A stretch of DNA of 33,969 nucleotides from Actinomycetes bacterium (GCA_021790815.1 JAJYFT010000012.1:1-33969), one strand, 5' to 3'. Positions 17,779 through 26,187 are shown, numbered from the stretch's first letter. Numbers and translations are program-made. The notes: generated by a model from the sequence alone, not told the origin.

Positions 17779-18387
17779 ATGATGACTATGCAGGCCAAAG
17801 CTCGTGTGAGAATGGACCCAGAAGAAAGGCGTACACTGCTACTAAAGAGCGCTCGGGAAGTTTTTGCGGTAAAAGGATACGCTTCGAGTGGGCTTTCGGA
17901 GATAGCAGATACCTCAGATGTCTCTAAGACTCTTCTCTACCACTACTACCCAGAAGGACGTCCAGAGCTTTACGCAGCGGTAATGGACGATATTGCAACA
18001 GAACTTATCAGCAGAGTTCGAAATGCAAATCAAACGAACATAGCTGCATCGAAGAAGCTTGCAAAACTTGTTGAAACATTTGTTAACTTTTTTGATGATC
18101 ACAGAGATGGTTTTAGGCTCCTTTTTAGGGAGCCTTGGGGATCAGGTGAGGAGTCATTGATTATTAGAGCTATTGCGGTTCAAGTGCAAGTAGCAAATGA
18201 ACTCATTCAACCACTTGCTTCTTCTGGTGCTACCTCCGACAACTTATTGATCGCCACCTCTGGCGCTATCGGCATGTTACTTCACACTACTGAACTTTGG
18301 TTATCCGGGCAAATGGAGAAGGAGCACGTGATAAGTTCCACTTCAACATTACTTGAATTTGGTATGTCTGGTCTAGGTGTGATTTAA
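17779..18387 (+). CDS. TetR-family transcriptional regulator
   Basis: A one-component repressor of 202 residues. The DNA-binding domain is at about 18-64: RTLLLKSAREVFAVKGY, then LSEIADTSDVSKTLLYHYY with the recognition helix, then PELYAAVMDDI. The C-terminal ligand domain is helical and hydrophobic, as in regulators that sense acyl-CoAs or other lipids, but the ligand cannot be read from sequence. Three in-frame ATGs occur; GGAG at 17772 is best spaced for ATG 17782. Upstream lie two lipases with TetR-style operators and the gene's own palindrome, so it may control them and itself. An IS630 element begins four bases after the stop codon (the duplicated TA lies between) but leaves the gene intact. 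Confidence 0.93.
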   Translation: MMTMQAKARVRMDPEERRTLLLKSAREVFAVKGYASSGLSEIADTSDVSKTLLYHYYPEGRPELYAAVMDDIATELISRVRNANQTNIAASKKLAKLVETFVNFFDDHRDGFRLLFREPWGSGEESLIIRAIAVQVQVANELIQPLASSGATSDNLLIATSGAIGMLLHTTELWLSGQMEKEHVISSTSTLLEFGMSGLGVI

Positions 18388-18393
18388 ACACTA

Positions 18394-18425
18394 GTAAGTG
18401 GTGGCACTAATAACATTACATAATT
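18394..18425. repeat. Left terminal inverted repeat of IS630 element
   Basis: The first 14 bases are GTAAGTGGTGGCAC; 11 match the right end. The match resumes with AATA and TACATA further in. Confidence 0.8.
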
Positions 18426-18473
18426 ACGTTTAAGTGATAATATTGTTACATAGATACCAATATGGAGGTAATT

Positions 18474-19613
18474 ATGTCACGATTAACATCGCGTCCACCA
18501 CTTGTACTCACAGATGAGCATCGTGATACACTGATACGATTAGCTGGTTCTCGGACTGCACCCCTAAGAGAAGTGCAACGAGCACGTATTCTTCTTAATT
18601 ATGCAGAAAAGAAAACTATCGTAGAGATACAACGAGAAATTAATATCAGCCGGCCAGCAATTTACAGATGTATTGACAAAGCACTAGCTGGTGGGATTCA
18701 GGTAGGACTAAAAGATGCCTATCACCGCCCACATGAACCAGAGATATTAGATGATGCAAAAGCTTGGGTAGTGTCTATTGCTTGTACTAAACCGAAAGAT
18801 CATGGTTTAGCTTCAGAGCTATGGACACTCTCTCAACTTGCGCAATACGTTGCAGCAAATGCAGTTGCTGCAGGGTTTCCTAGGTTATCTAAAGCAGAAA
18901 AGAAAATGATGTGGCGTATCTTAAATGAACACGATATTAAACCACATAGAATTAAATATTATTTAGAAAAAAAAGATCCAGAATTCGATAGAAAAATGCA
19001 AGAAATTCTAATCGTGTATAAAGAAGTTTCTATATATACACAAGAAGAGATTCCAAAAGGTCGGACTAAACCTGTATATACAGTAAGCGTTGATGAAAAA
19101 CCAGGCATACAGGCACTTGGACTAGTTGCTAAAGATCTCCCATCTGTGCCAGGTAAAGCTCAATGTATTGGACGTGATTATGAATATAAACGATACGGAA
19201 CAGTGTCATTACTTGCAGGTATTGATTTACATTCAGGTCATATATTTGGCGCAGTAGAAGACCGTCATCGCAGCGTAGAATTTATAGGTTTGCTGAAAGA
19301 ATTAGACACATACTACCCTGCCGATGCAACCATTCGTATGGTACTTGATAATCATTCAGCTCATATTTCAAAAGAGACTATAGCCTACCTATCAACACGT
19401 CCCGGGCGTTTTGAATATGTTCATACACCAGTACACGGATCATGGCTTAATTTAATAGAATGTATGTTTTCAAAAATGGCACGAACTTTTTTAAAACATA
19501 TACGAGTAGATTCTGTTGATGAATTGAAAATGCGTATTCTACAAGGTATAGATGAATTCAATGATGCACCAGTTGTATTCAAATGGAATAAGTTCGACCT
19601 TGGAATCGCTTAG
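18474..19613 (+). CDS. IS630-family transposase
   Basis: A DDE transposase of about 379 residues that moves the surrounding element into TA targets. The N-terminal helix-turn-helix is at about 30-75 (REVQRARILLNYAE, then VEIQREINISRPAIYRCID). The catalytic triad is D207 (VSVDEKPGIQ), D292 (MVLDNHSAH) and E329 (WLNLIECMF), with 36 residues between the last two, as expected for this family. I prefer ATG 18474, since GGAGGT lies 4 nt before it, over the longer reading from 18462, whose own ATG is part of that SD region. The frame is uninterrupted, so the element may be active. Confidence 0.93.
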   Translation: MSRLTSRPPLVLTDEHRDTLIRLAGSRTAPLREVQRARILLNYAEKKTIVEIQREINISRPAIYRCIDKALAGGIQVGLKDAYHRPHEPEILDDAKAWVVSIACTKPKDHGLASELWTLSQLAQYVAANAVAAGFPRLSKAEKKMMWRILNEHDIKPHRIKYYLEKKDPEFDRKMQEILIVYKEVSIYTQEEIPKGRTKPVYTVSVDEKPGIQALGLVAKDLPSVPGKAQCIGRDYEYKRYGTVSLLAGIDLHSGHIFGAVEDRHRSVEFIGLLKELDTYYPADATIRMVLDNHSAHISKETIAYLSTRPGRFEYVHTPVHGSWLNLIECMFSKMARTFLKHIRVDSVDELKMRILQGIDEFNDAPVVFKWNKFDLGIA

Positions 19614-19642
19614 TATGTACGGATATTGGTGCCACGAACTAC
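19611..19642. repeat. Right terminal inverted repeat of IS630 element
   Basis: Reads GTGCCACGAACTAC at its outer end on the plus strand, the imperfect inverse of the left end, directly followed by the TA duplication. It begins at the transposase stop codon. Confidence 0.8.
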
Positions 19643-19644
19643 TA

Positions 19645-20165
19645 GTTTCTAAGTTTTCACTTTTAGTGCAACACTAAAGCTTGTCGGCTTCCAAGCATCT
19701 ACTAAATTAAATATGAACTCTTATAAGATCGCTCAAAGTATAGTGTTCTTGCTGCTTAACTTAGAGTGATACACAATCGCGCATCGTCAAGATTCTTTAA
19801 CTGCAAGAATAATCTTTTTTATAGAACATTTAGATGTTTTTCACGATCTGCCTACGTACTTTATTTGAATCATTCGAGTATGACTAAATGCCTCTTATCG
19901 TCTCAACACTTAAATAAGATCTGACACTAAGATGACGCCACTACCCTACTTCTAAGGCGTATCCATATTTCAAAACCATATATTATGATTAATCACTTTT
20001 AAAAAACGGTTTTAAACTCTTTTGATCTTAAATAAACTTGAGTGTCAAAAACCATCTAAGCCACAATATATCCGAGGCCAACTACTCAACATCTATCGAC
20101 TTCACCCAATTTTATAATCCGACTGCTTTGAGTCTTTAAATTAAAGATTTTAAATGCGTAAATTT
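19645..20165. other. Intergenic stretch right of the IS630 element
   Basis: About 520 bp of AT-rich sequence without a convincing open frame, RNA gene or strong repeat. Before the IS inserted it adjoined the tetR gene. Confidence 0.5.
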
Positions 20166-20438
20166 TTATGTGGTTTCTGGAGGAACTGGGTCTCCAGACC
20201 CTGTCCCAGCATCAATTCTAGCTATCTCTGAAAGGATTTGGTTGACTTGAGCAACATGGTTTTCAGTCACAGCTCCTTGGTGTTCCGCCAAAGTAAGTGC
20301 TCCAAGATCATGCAGAAGTGAGTCACGATGACGCTTTTCTTGAGCGCCACTTATCTTATCCTGGGCGCTAGAAACGCCTTCTTGTGCTTTAGATGCAAGG
20401 GCACTTGCCTGACCCTTAACCTTGTCCATGAGTCCCAT
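20166..20438 (-). CDS. Small conserved actinobacterial protein, helical and Ala/Gln-rich
   Basis: A 90-residue soluble protein beginning MGLMDKVKGQASALASKAQEG, followed by heptad-like helices (AQDKISGAQEKRHRDSLLHDLGALTLAEHQG), a second helix and an acidic/Pro-rich tail. By memory it belongs to a common family of short hypothetical proteins in Actinomycetota (MGLFDKVK...LLRDLG pattern). The function is unknown; the first part is amphipathic and could associate with membranes. The start is firm: AAGGAGGTCC (20441-20450) lies just before ATG 20438. Confidence 0.82.
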   Translation of the reverse strand: MGLMDKVKGQASALASKAQEGVSSAQDKISGAQEKRHRDSLLHDLGALTLAEHQGAVTENHVAQVNQILSEIARIDAGTGSGDPVPPETT

Positions 20439-20915
20439 TAGGACCTCCTTTCATTTACATCTACTTCGTCAAATGTAAAATACAATTCTGGCTCGCAAGA
20501 TCTATCATAGTTTAAAGAAAGATATGTTTTTCATACACTGACTTTTTCTACTCATATCTATCATTATTTAGGCAGTTAAAGTGTAACGATGATATTTACA
20601 TTCTAAGTGTCTTTCACTATACGCATAGATCCGCATATATGTCACCGCACAATCAAATCAGCATTCATTGTACTTCGACAATATCTAAGACGGTGATGTG
20701 GACAGAGGTTATTTTTATCTCAACTTGAAGAAACTTTTTAAGTACTCCTACGACCTGGAAGTTACGAATTGCGAACATCCAAGTACTAATGAATTATCAC
20801 CTCCTACACTCAATAAAGTGAGTAACATAAGTACAACCTTTCTTGATGAAAAGTACCATTGATATTCCAACTCAAAACGTAAATCGGGCTCGAGCCGCTT
20901 TAGAACGCCTAAAAA
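20439..20915. other. 477-bp intergenic stretch
   Basis: It separates two minus-strand genes. It includes the SD of the 90-residue protein, a 10-bp palindrome GGCTCGAGCC at 20887-20896 just after the kinase-like gene, a short inverted repeat ACTCA/TGAGT near 20809-20824, and on the minus strand an orphan perfect SD (GGAGGTGAT, 20796-20804) without a well-placed start codon. No gene is supported. Confidence 0.5.
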
Positions 20916-22715
20916 TTAATCTTGTGACCCATGGTATTTGCCGCCTTCAATAAGTTTGAAAGTTGACGACTCAGGATTGTTGCCAGATTCAAACCTTGGT
21001 TGGTTTAGAACTATTTTGATTGCTTTTGAAGAATTTAGCTCATCGACAATTCCTCTTCCTAAACTAGCAAATAATCTAATCGTCGATAAGCCAGGGTTCC
21101 AATCAATACTTTCGCCGAATACATTTACTTCGATCACTGTTGAAGGATCATGAAAATAAACTCTAATTTGAACTTTTTGGACATTATCTGAAAGCGACAC
21201 AGTTCTAAGGGCTTCTTTTGCGATTTGGTAAATAACCGTCTTATTTGTCCAATCCAAATCCACTTCATTTGAAATGTCAATGTCTAACTTCCAATCATTC
21301 CCATTAGATTTGATGTCCTCGAAACTTGCTCTAATTGAGCTCTCTAAGCCTCCCTCTGCTCTATTTGGAAGTTTAACTGCCACCATAAGCTGTCTATACT
21401 CTTCAGATTTCTGCGAAAGATCCGCGCGCAAGATCTTCAAAGAATCACCTAAAGAGGCAGAAAAGGAATCTGGTCCACTTCTATAAGCTATCTGCATTAT
21501 GGAACTTATAGTAGAAAGTGATTCAAGCGAAAGTTCGTGAAGTTTGGCTGCCATTTGGTGCCTATCGTCTTCAACTGCCATTATTAAATTGTTCAATAGG
21601 ACTCTTCGCTCTTCAGCTTGGGTTTCAAGCTCTAAATACAACGCCTTAGTTTCATTTACGGTTAAAATGTGTCGTACGGTCGCAAGAAACAGAAGAACTC
21701 CGAGCACAACAAGAGGGAAGGTAATAGTCCAACTAATACTTTCCCCAAGGTTTAAGGTTTCAATAATGATTGCTGCAACGCCAATTACCACACCGAATGC
21801 TACAATATCCCAACTTCTGACTTGATTCTGTGGTGCTAATCTGTCAAGTCCTTTGGGAGATTCTTTCCTCTCATATAAAGGGTATAGCAAAAAGCAGCAG
21901 TGGTTCAAAGCGACAAGAGCTATAAGAATGAAGAAGGGCAATTTATAGTTATCGAAAATCTCAGCAAGATTGCCAAATGCATCAAAAGTTGAAACGATTG
22001 CAAGCACAATTCCTAATGTTGAAATCTCACGCTCCCCTTTTGGAAGCCGCAAATACAGCATTGTGTTAACTCCACCAAAGGCAGGCATGCTTGCAGCCAT
22101 CGCAACAAGAGGTATGATTATCCATCGATCCGTGTTGTGACTAATTAACGCTTTAAACGAAACTAGGACTATTGGGCTTAAAACCACAATGATTGCCATT
22201 ACAACATCTAGAAAGTCAACGGCTGGTGCTCGCCTTCCTGATTTTGATCGTAGCTTACTTGTAAGCGCCCACCCTATAAAGGGTACAATTAGTACACCAA
22301 ACAGAGCTGAAAGAAATTTGAATATGTACCAGAAATTAAACCATTTTGGTTTCAAGACCGGAACCCACTCTGGCACCGTCACAAAACTCATCATCAAACC
22401 AAACATGAAAAGTGAAATAAATCCCGCAAACCAAATTCGCCAAAACTTAACCTGAGCCCTAGAAACTCTCGACAATAACTTTACGTAAATGAATATTGCT
22501 GGAACCGTATAAAGTCCCGCCGTTAAAACATCCGTTGACCAAAATGCTGCTTCGCTATGAATATAGAACGAAAATGTCACCGCTGCCATAAAAGCGACCA
22601 AAGAATACAACAAAAACCGTTTCCTAACCCGAGACGAAAATGCCATAAGGCTTTCATTATCTAAGACCAAAGCATGTGTCTCCTCTCGGCTTAACCGGAC
22701 TTTGTTGGCATTCAA
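20916..22715 (-). CDS. Polytopic membrane protein with degenerate histidine-kinase module
   Basis: About ten hydrophobic segments fill residues 30-350. A cytoplasmic helix follows (TVNETKALYLELETQAEERRVLLNNLIMAVEDDR), then a HisKA_3-like dimerisation segment in which H393 (AAKLHELSLESL) occupies the place of the phospho-accepting His of NarL-type kinases. The C-terminal 110 residues resemble a HATPase domain: YQIAKEAL at about 496-503 fits the start of an N-box, but the usual Asn-Ala/His residues are RTVSLSD, and no clear DxGxG G1 box is seen. ATP binding may be lost. No response regulator is adjacent. It could be a sensor that scaffolds another kinase, or a kinase too diverged for me to score. 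It diverges from the acyl-CoA dehydrogenase gene. Confidence 0.7.
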   Translation of the reverse strand: MNANKVRLSREETHALVLDNESLMAFSSRVRKRFLLYSLVAFMAAVTFSFYIHSEAAFWSTDVLTAGLYTVPAIFIYVKLLSRVSRAQVKFWRIWFAGFISLFMFGLMMSFVTVPEWVPVLKPKWFNFWYIFKFLSALFGVLIVPFIGWALTSKLRSKSGRRAPAVDFLDVVMAIIVVLSPIVLVSFKALISHNTDRWIIIPLVAMAASMPAFGGVNTMLYLRLPKGEREISTLGIVLAIVSTFDAFGNLAEIFDNYKLPFFILIALVALNHCCFLLYPLYERKESPKGLDRLAPQNQVRSWDIVAFGVVIGVAAIIIETLNLGESISWTITFPLVVLGVLLFLATVRHILTVNETKALYLELETQAEERRVLLNNLIMAVEDDRHQMAAKLHELSLESLSTISSIMQIAYRSGPDSFSASLGDSLKILRADLSQKSEEYRQLMVAVKLPNRAEGGLESSIRASFEDIKSNGNDWKLDIDISNEVDLDWTNKTVIYQIAKEALRTVSLSDNVQKVQIRVYFHDPSTVIEVNVFGESIDWNPGLSTIRLFASLGRGIVDELNSSKAIKIVLNQPRFESGNNPESSTFKLIEGGKYHGSQD

Positions 22716-22816
22716 AAGTTACTCCCCAGAAATCTCAAAGTCAAAAAAAATATTCACCGGAATGTATATTTAAAACAGCTTACCCGACCGCTGGAATAAG
22801 AAAATATCTTAATTAT

Positions 22817-22879
22817 TTTACACGGTGTAACGTTTCACGCTATTATATCTATAACTTACTAATTAGTAAGTTATAGATA
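22817..22879 (+). promoter_or_regulatory. Acyl-CoA dehydrogenase promoter with two palindromes
   Basis: A candidate -35 TTTACA (22817-22822) and -10 TATTAT (22841-22846) are separated by 18 bp. TTACAC-G-GTGTAA (22818-22830) overlaps the -35. A perfect 34-bp palindrome (22846-22879) begins at the -10 and covers the start of transcription; its inner 16 bases are CTTACTAATTAGTAAG. The TTACT-N4-AGTAA core has the same spacing as the tetR operator TTTACTCTAGAGTAAA. Confidence 0.8.
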
Positions 22880-22925
22880 AATTACTACAATATTAAGTAG
22901 TCTTAGTGATAAATGAGGTGCAAAA

Positions 22926-24140
22926 ATGGCTGAATTTTCTATGGAGCTAAATGAAGATCAACTTCAACTTCAAAAGTGGGTTCACGACTTCTCTGAAAAT
23001 GTAATCCGTCCTGCCGCAAGTGAGTGGGATGAGAAAGAAGAGACACCGTGGCCAATAATACAAGAAGCCGCAAAAGTCGGAATCTATTCATTCGACTTTG
23101 TTGCTCAAGCATTTTTTGACCCAACTGGAATCCTTTTGCCAATTGTGAATGAAGAACTTGCTTGGGGAGATGCTGGAATTACGCTTTCATTGCTAGGCAC
23201 CACACTCGGTCTAGCCGGAATTGCCGCAAACGGGACTCCTCAACAAATGCTTGAGTGGGGACCTCAGTGTTTTGGGACTCCAGACAAAGTTCAGTTGGCT
23301 GCATTTGCTGTATCGGAGCCAGATGCAGGTAGTGACGTTTCGAACTTGAGAACTAGAGCTGTTTACGATGAGGCTAAAGACGAGTGGGTTCTTAACGGGA
23401 CCAAAACTTGGATCACCAATGGTGGTATAGCAGATATACACGTTGTAGTTGCATCGGTAGAGCCAGAACTTAAAAGCAGAGGACAAGCAAGTTTTATAGT
23501 ACCGCCAAACACAAAAGGACTCTCCCAAGGTCAGAAGTTCAAAAAAATGGGAATCCGAGCATCTCACACCGCTGAGGTAGTACTTGATGATGTAAGAGTC
23601 CCAGGAAGCTGCCTTTTAGGAGGCAAGGACAAACTTGATGAAAAAATAGCTAGAGCGAAAGAAGGAAAACGCTCAAGCTCGCAGGCAGCAATGAGAACAT
23701 TCGAATCTTCAAGGCCTTCAGTTGGTGCCCAAGCAGTTGGTATAGCTCGTGCAGCGTACGAATATGCTTTGGACTACGCAAAAGAAAGAACCGCTTTTGG
23801 ACGTAAAATTATTGAAAATCAAGGCATTGCATTTAAACTCGCCGACATGAAAACTCGTGTTGATGCCTCCAGACTGCTCGTTTGGAGAGCGGCTTGGATG
23901 GGAGCAAGTGGAAAGACTTTTGAGGCTGGCGAAGGATCAATGTCGAAACTCTACGCTGGTGAAACTGCCGTTTATGTTACAGAAGAGGCTATTCAAATCA
24001 TGGGAGGGTACGGATACATCAGAGAACACCCAGTTGAAAGATGGCACAGGGATTCAAAAATTTACACAATATTTGAAGGAACTTCTGAAATCCAACGACT
24101 CATAATAGCAAGAGCTATTTCGGGAATACATATTCCATAA
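22926..24140 (+). CDS. Acyl-CoA dehydrogenase (FadE-like)
   Basis: A flavoenzyme that introduces the alpha,beta double bond into acyl-CoA in beta-oxidation or a related pathway. Length (404) and domains are standard: helical N-terminus, the middle beta domain with FAVSEPDAGSDVSNLRTRA and TKTWITNGGIAD for FAD contact, and the C-terminal helices with RTAFGRKIIENQGIAFKLADM and IMGGYGYIREHPVERWHRDSKIYTIFEGT. The catalytic base is probably E384 in FEGTSEIQ. An insertion around residues 238-258 (KLDEKIARAKEGKRSSSQ) is longer than in many relatives. GAGGTG 5 nt before ATG 22926 sets the start. Its promoter bears a 34-bp palindrome resembling the tetR operator. Substrate chain length cannot be told. 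Confidence 0.95.
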   Translation: MAEFSMELNEDQLQLQKWVHDFSENVIRPAASEWDEKEETPWPIIQEAAKVGIYSFDFVAQAFFDPTGILLPIVNEELAWGDAGITLSLLGTTLGLAGIAANGTPQQMLEWGPQCFGTPDKVQLAAFAVSEPDAGSDVSNLRTRAVYDEAKDEWVLNGTKTWITNGGIADIHVVVASVEPELKSRGQASFIVPPNTKGLSQGQKFKKMGIRASHTAEVVLDDVRVPGSCLLGGKDKLDEKIARAKEGKRSSSQAAMRTFESSRPSVGAQAVGIARAAYEYALDYAKERTAFGRKIIENQGIAFKLADMKTRVDASRLLVWRAAWMGASGKTFEAGEGSMSKLYAGETAVYVTEEAIQIMGGYGYIREHPVERWHRDSKIYTIFEGTSEIQRLIIARAISGIHIP

Positions 24141-24176
24141 CGCTACATTTAACTTTCCTCAGTACAGGATTACTCT

Positions 24177-24216
24177 AACAAGGGGCATGTAAAATCATGT
24201 CCCTTGTTTATTTTTT
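24177..24216 (+). terminator. Rho-independent terminator after the acyl-CoA dehydrogenase
   Basis: AACAAGGGGCATG and CATGTCCCTTGTT form a 13-bp stem (one G-U pair, 6-nt loop), followed by TATTTTTT. It lies 37 bp after the stop codon. Confidence 0.9.
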
Positions 24217-24295
24217 CGTCAACTACCACTTGCTCACTGTTCAGACCTAAATCGGCAAGCTAAGAAAATGATTTTTCATGCCTATCCACCAAAAA

Positions 24296-24355
24296 GTGCC
24301 TTTCATATTGGGTAACAGTGTGTAGAAATTACTTAACTTCCAAAAAGAAAGGCAC
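24296..24355 (+). promoter_or_regulatory. Inverted repeat able to mask the IS1380 transposase SD
   Basis: GTGCCTTTC (24296-24304) is the exact complement of GAAAGGCAC (24347-24355). The second arm contains the AAAGG that would serve as SD for ATG 24363. In a transcript entering from outside, pairing would hide the SD. Such protective hairpins are known from other ISs; here the function is inferred. Confidence 0.55.
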
Positions 24356-24362
24356 CAATTAG

Positions 24363-25163
24363 ATGCATAAATGTTTGGCAAAAAAGAAACTAAAAGTAGT
24401 GCATTCTACCCCAGATAATCGCATTACTCCACGAGCAGGTTTACATCTTGTTGCTAAATTAGATGAGTTGCTTGATATCTCTAATACAATTGATGCTTGT
24501 GGACCAGCAATAAAAGAAAGAAAACGAGGACTTATTCTTGGATCACTAATGGTTTCAATTGCCAAAACAATGCTTTCAGGTGGAGATTTTCTGTGTGACT
24601 TATATTTCCAGCGGGAGGATAAAGCTGGTCTTCGGTTACGAGCTGTTCCAGATGTACCAGCTTCTACAACTGTAATTGGGTTAGGTAAGCGATTTGATTC
24701 TAAAATTATTGCAGGATTAGAAAGTGCTAATCAAAAACTTATTGGCACCGCATTTAATCTATTGGATGATACTCAAAAAGAAGACCTTGTAGCAGTACGT
24801 CCAACTATTGATTTAGATCCAACTGATGTAGAGGTCTATGGATCTAAAAAAGAAGGTACGGCATATAACTACCAATTACAACTCTGTTATCGTCCACATC
24901 TTGTAGTGTGGGCTGAAGCAGGATATGTACTTGCAGGTGAGTTAGGCTCTGGTAAAGATGATCCCCGCCCACAAGCTCCTTCACTTATTAAAAAAGCAGT
25001 TGATGCTTTACCAGAAGGACTTTTACGTCCAATAATGCGTTGTGAATCTGGTTTCTTTTCAAAACATGTTGCTGAAGCTGCTTTAGAGAACAATGCTGAC
25101 TTTGCTATAACTCAAAAACGTAACCCTCTACTATGGCATTCTATGAGAAATATGAGACCATAG
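24363..25163 (+). pseudogene. IS1380-family transposase, N-terminal part (frame broken)
   Basis: The first 266 codons of a transposase. The N-terminal domain (HLVAKLDELLDISNTIDACG) and VIGLGKRFDSKIIAGLESAN precede the catalytic core, with PTIDLDPTDVEVYGSKKEG giving the first acidic residue (D150 or D152). The second catalytic position, normally Asp in an R-x-D-S-G-F motif, reads R-C-E228-S-G-F. The frame ends at TAG 25161-25163 in the middle of the domain. The rest of the protein continues one frame over, so a one-base insertion (or a +1 programmed shift) separates the two parts. With E228 as well, I consider the gene inactive. Confidence 0.78.
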
Positions 25164-25770
25164 CTGGAAAGAAGCTACTGACATGTTTGCAGATGTAGCA
25201 GAGTGTGATTACGTACCATCTTTTTGGCCAAAGGGTACCAGAACTATTTGTAGGCGAGTAAGGTACAGTGCAAATGAGATTTCTAAAGACTCAAGATCGA
25301 GAAGGAGACGCACTTTAAATCCTGATCAACTTACATTGATTGAAGATAATGAAATTCCATTTGCCTATGCATATAGTTTCATAGTCACGAACTTAGATGG
25401 AGATATCTTAGATATTGAACACTGGTTTCGTCAACGTGCATTAGTTGAAGAAAGAATAAAAGATTCAAAGCTTGGATTAGCATTACGTCATCTTCCATCA
25501 GGATATGAAGCTGTTAACAAAATGTGGATGTGGGCAGCTTTTCTAGCTTTAAACATATCAGCGTGGCTTCAAGGGATAACTGGCCATGACAAGAATAAAG
25601 ATGGAAGAGCACATGGCAAAAGACTTCGTCGTGAACTCATCTCTATAGCAGCTAGAATTACAAATCATTCTAGACACAAACAGGTTCACACTTCATCTGC
25701 TGACTATAATGGCAGCTTTGGTAATGTGTGGCGAATTCTTGATACCCTCCTCGCTTCTAGAAGCCAATAA
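25164..25770 (+). pseudogene. IS1380-family transposase, C-terminal part
   Basis: Continuation of the transposase in the +1 frame. Transposase-like residues (HSWKEATDMFADVAECDYVP) begin before the first ATG at 25183, so this part has no start of its own and depends on the upstream fragment. It carries SFIVTNLDGDILDIEHWFRQRALVEERIKD with the expected catalytic Glu in VEERIKD, then LGLALRHLPSGYEAVNKMWMWAAFLALN, the conserved end of the family. The stop codon is at 25768-25770. No further disruption was seen. Confidence 0.78.
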
Positions 25771-26187
25771 TAGCTAAAAAATAATCACAGCACAAAAGAG
25801 GTAAAAATACCCAAGGCAGTGGTCAGTTTAAATTACAAAAACCATAATATTTATCCAACATGCCCGAAAACAGATTATAACCCCTAATCATCTGCAAAAA
25901 TATCTCTCCACAATTTTTAGGTCATTAAATTAGGCATTATAAACCTTACTTGCGGATTTAGGTCTGACGCTCAATGAAATTAAACTTTAAAATACTTTTC
26001 GAGCATTCGAAACATCAATTTGGGGAGGAAGAAAGTATTGCGACATAGCAAATTGCCAAGCAAAAATATAGTCCAAGATCTGATATTTTAAACATTGCCA
26101 AATTTGGAAAAGTTGTACTTTGCGAATACAAGTAGCGTTAAAATCATACAATTCTACTAGATGGTAAACTAAAGGTGATTATAAGTT
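25771..26187. other. 417-bp gene-free stretch before the SNF2 gene
   Basis: It holds the right end of the IS1380 element, then AT-rich sequence with no clear gene. The SNF2 leader ends in AAAGGTGAT (about 26173-26181), a good SD for ATG 26188. Confidence 0.5.

Larger units (their letters stand above)
18394..19642 (+). mobile_element. Complete IS630-family insertion sequence
   Basis: A transposase gene sits between imperfect terminal inverted repeats: left GTAAGTGGTGGCAC from 18394, and the complement of the right end, GTAGTTCGTGGCAC, ending at 19642. Each is flanked by TA (18392-18393 and 19643-19644), the target duplicated by IS630/Tc1-type elements. Similarity between the ends continues inwards (for example a shared TACATA about 30 bp in). 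The element is about 1249 bp and appears intact. Confidence 0.9.
24285..25830 (+). mobile_element. IS1380-family insertion sequence with frameshifted transposase
   Basis: The two transposase fragments define the element; the ends are approximate. Short inverted matches, TTGGGTA at 24308-24314 and TACCCAA at 25808-25814, each next to a CCAC/GTGG and TGCC/GGCA context, may mark the ends, but this is weak. It begins after the acyl-CoA dehydrogenase terminator and ends in the gene-free stretch before the SNF2 gene. Confidence 0.7.

Noticed and set aside
20881-20900. Palindrome GGCTCGAGCC as terminator of the kinase-like gene
   Set aside because: It has no loop and no T run on the minus strand; too weak to call a terminator.
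24290-25815. Firm terminal inverted repeats for the IS1380 element
   Set aside because: The best match (TTGGGTA/TACCCAA with loose CCAC and TGCC context) needs gaps and could be chance, so the ends are given only as approximate.
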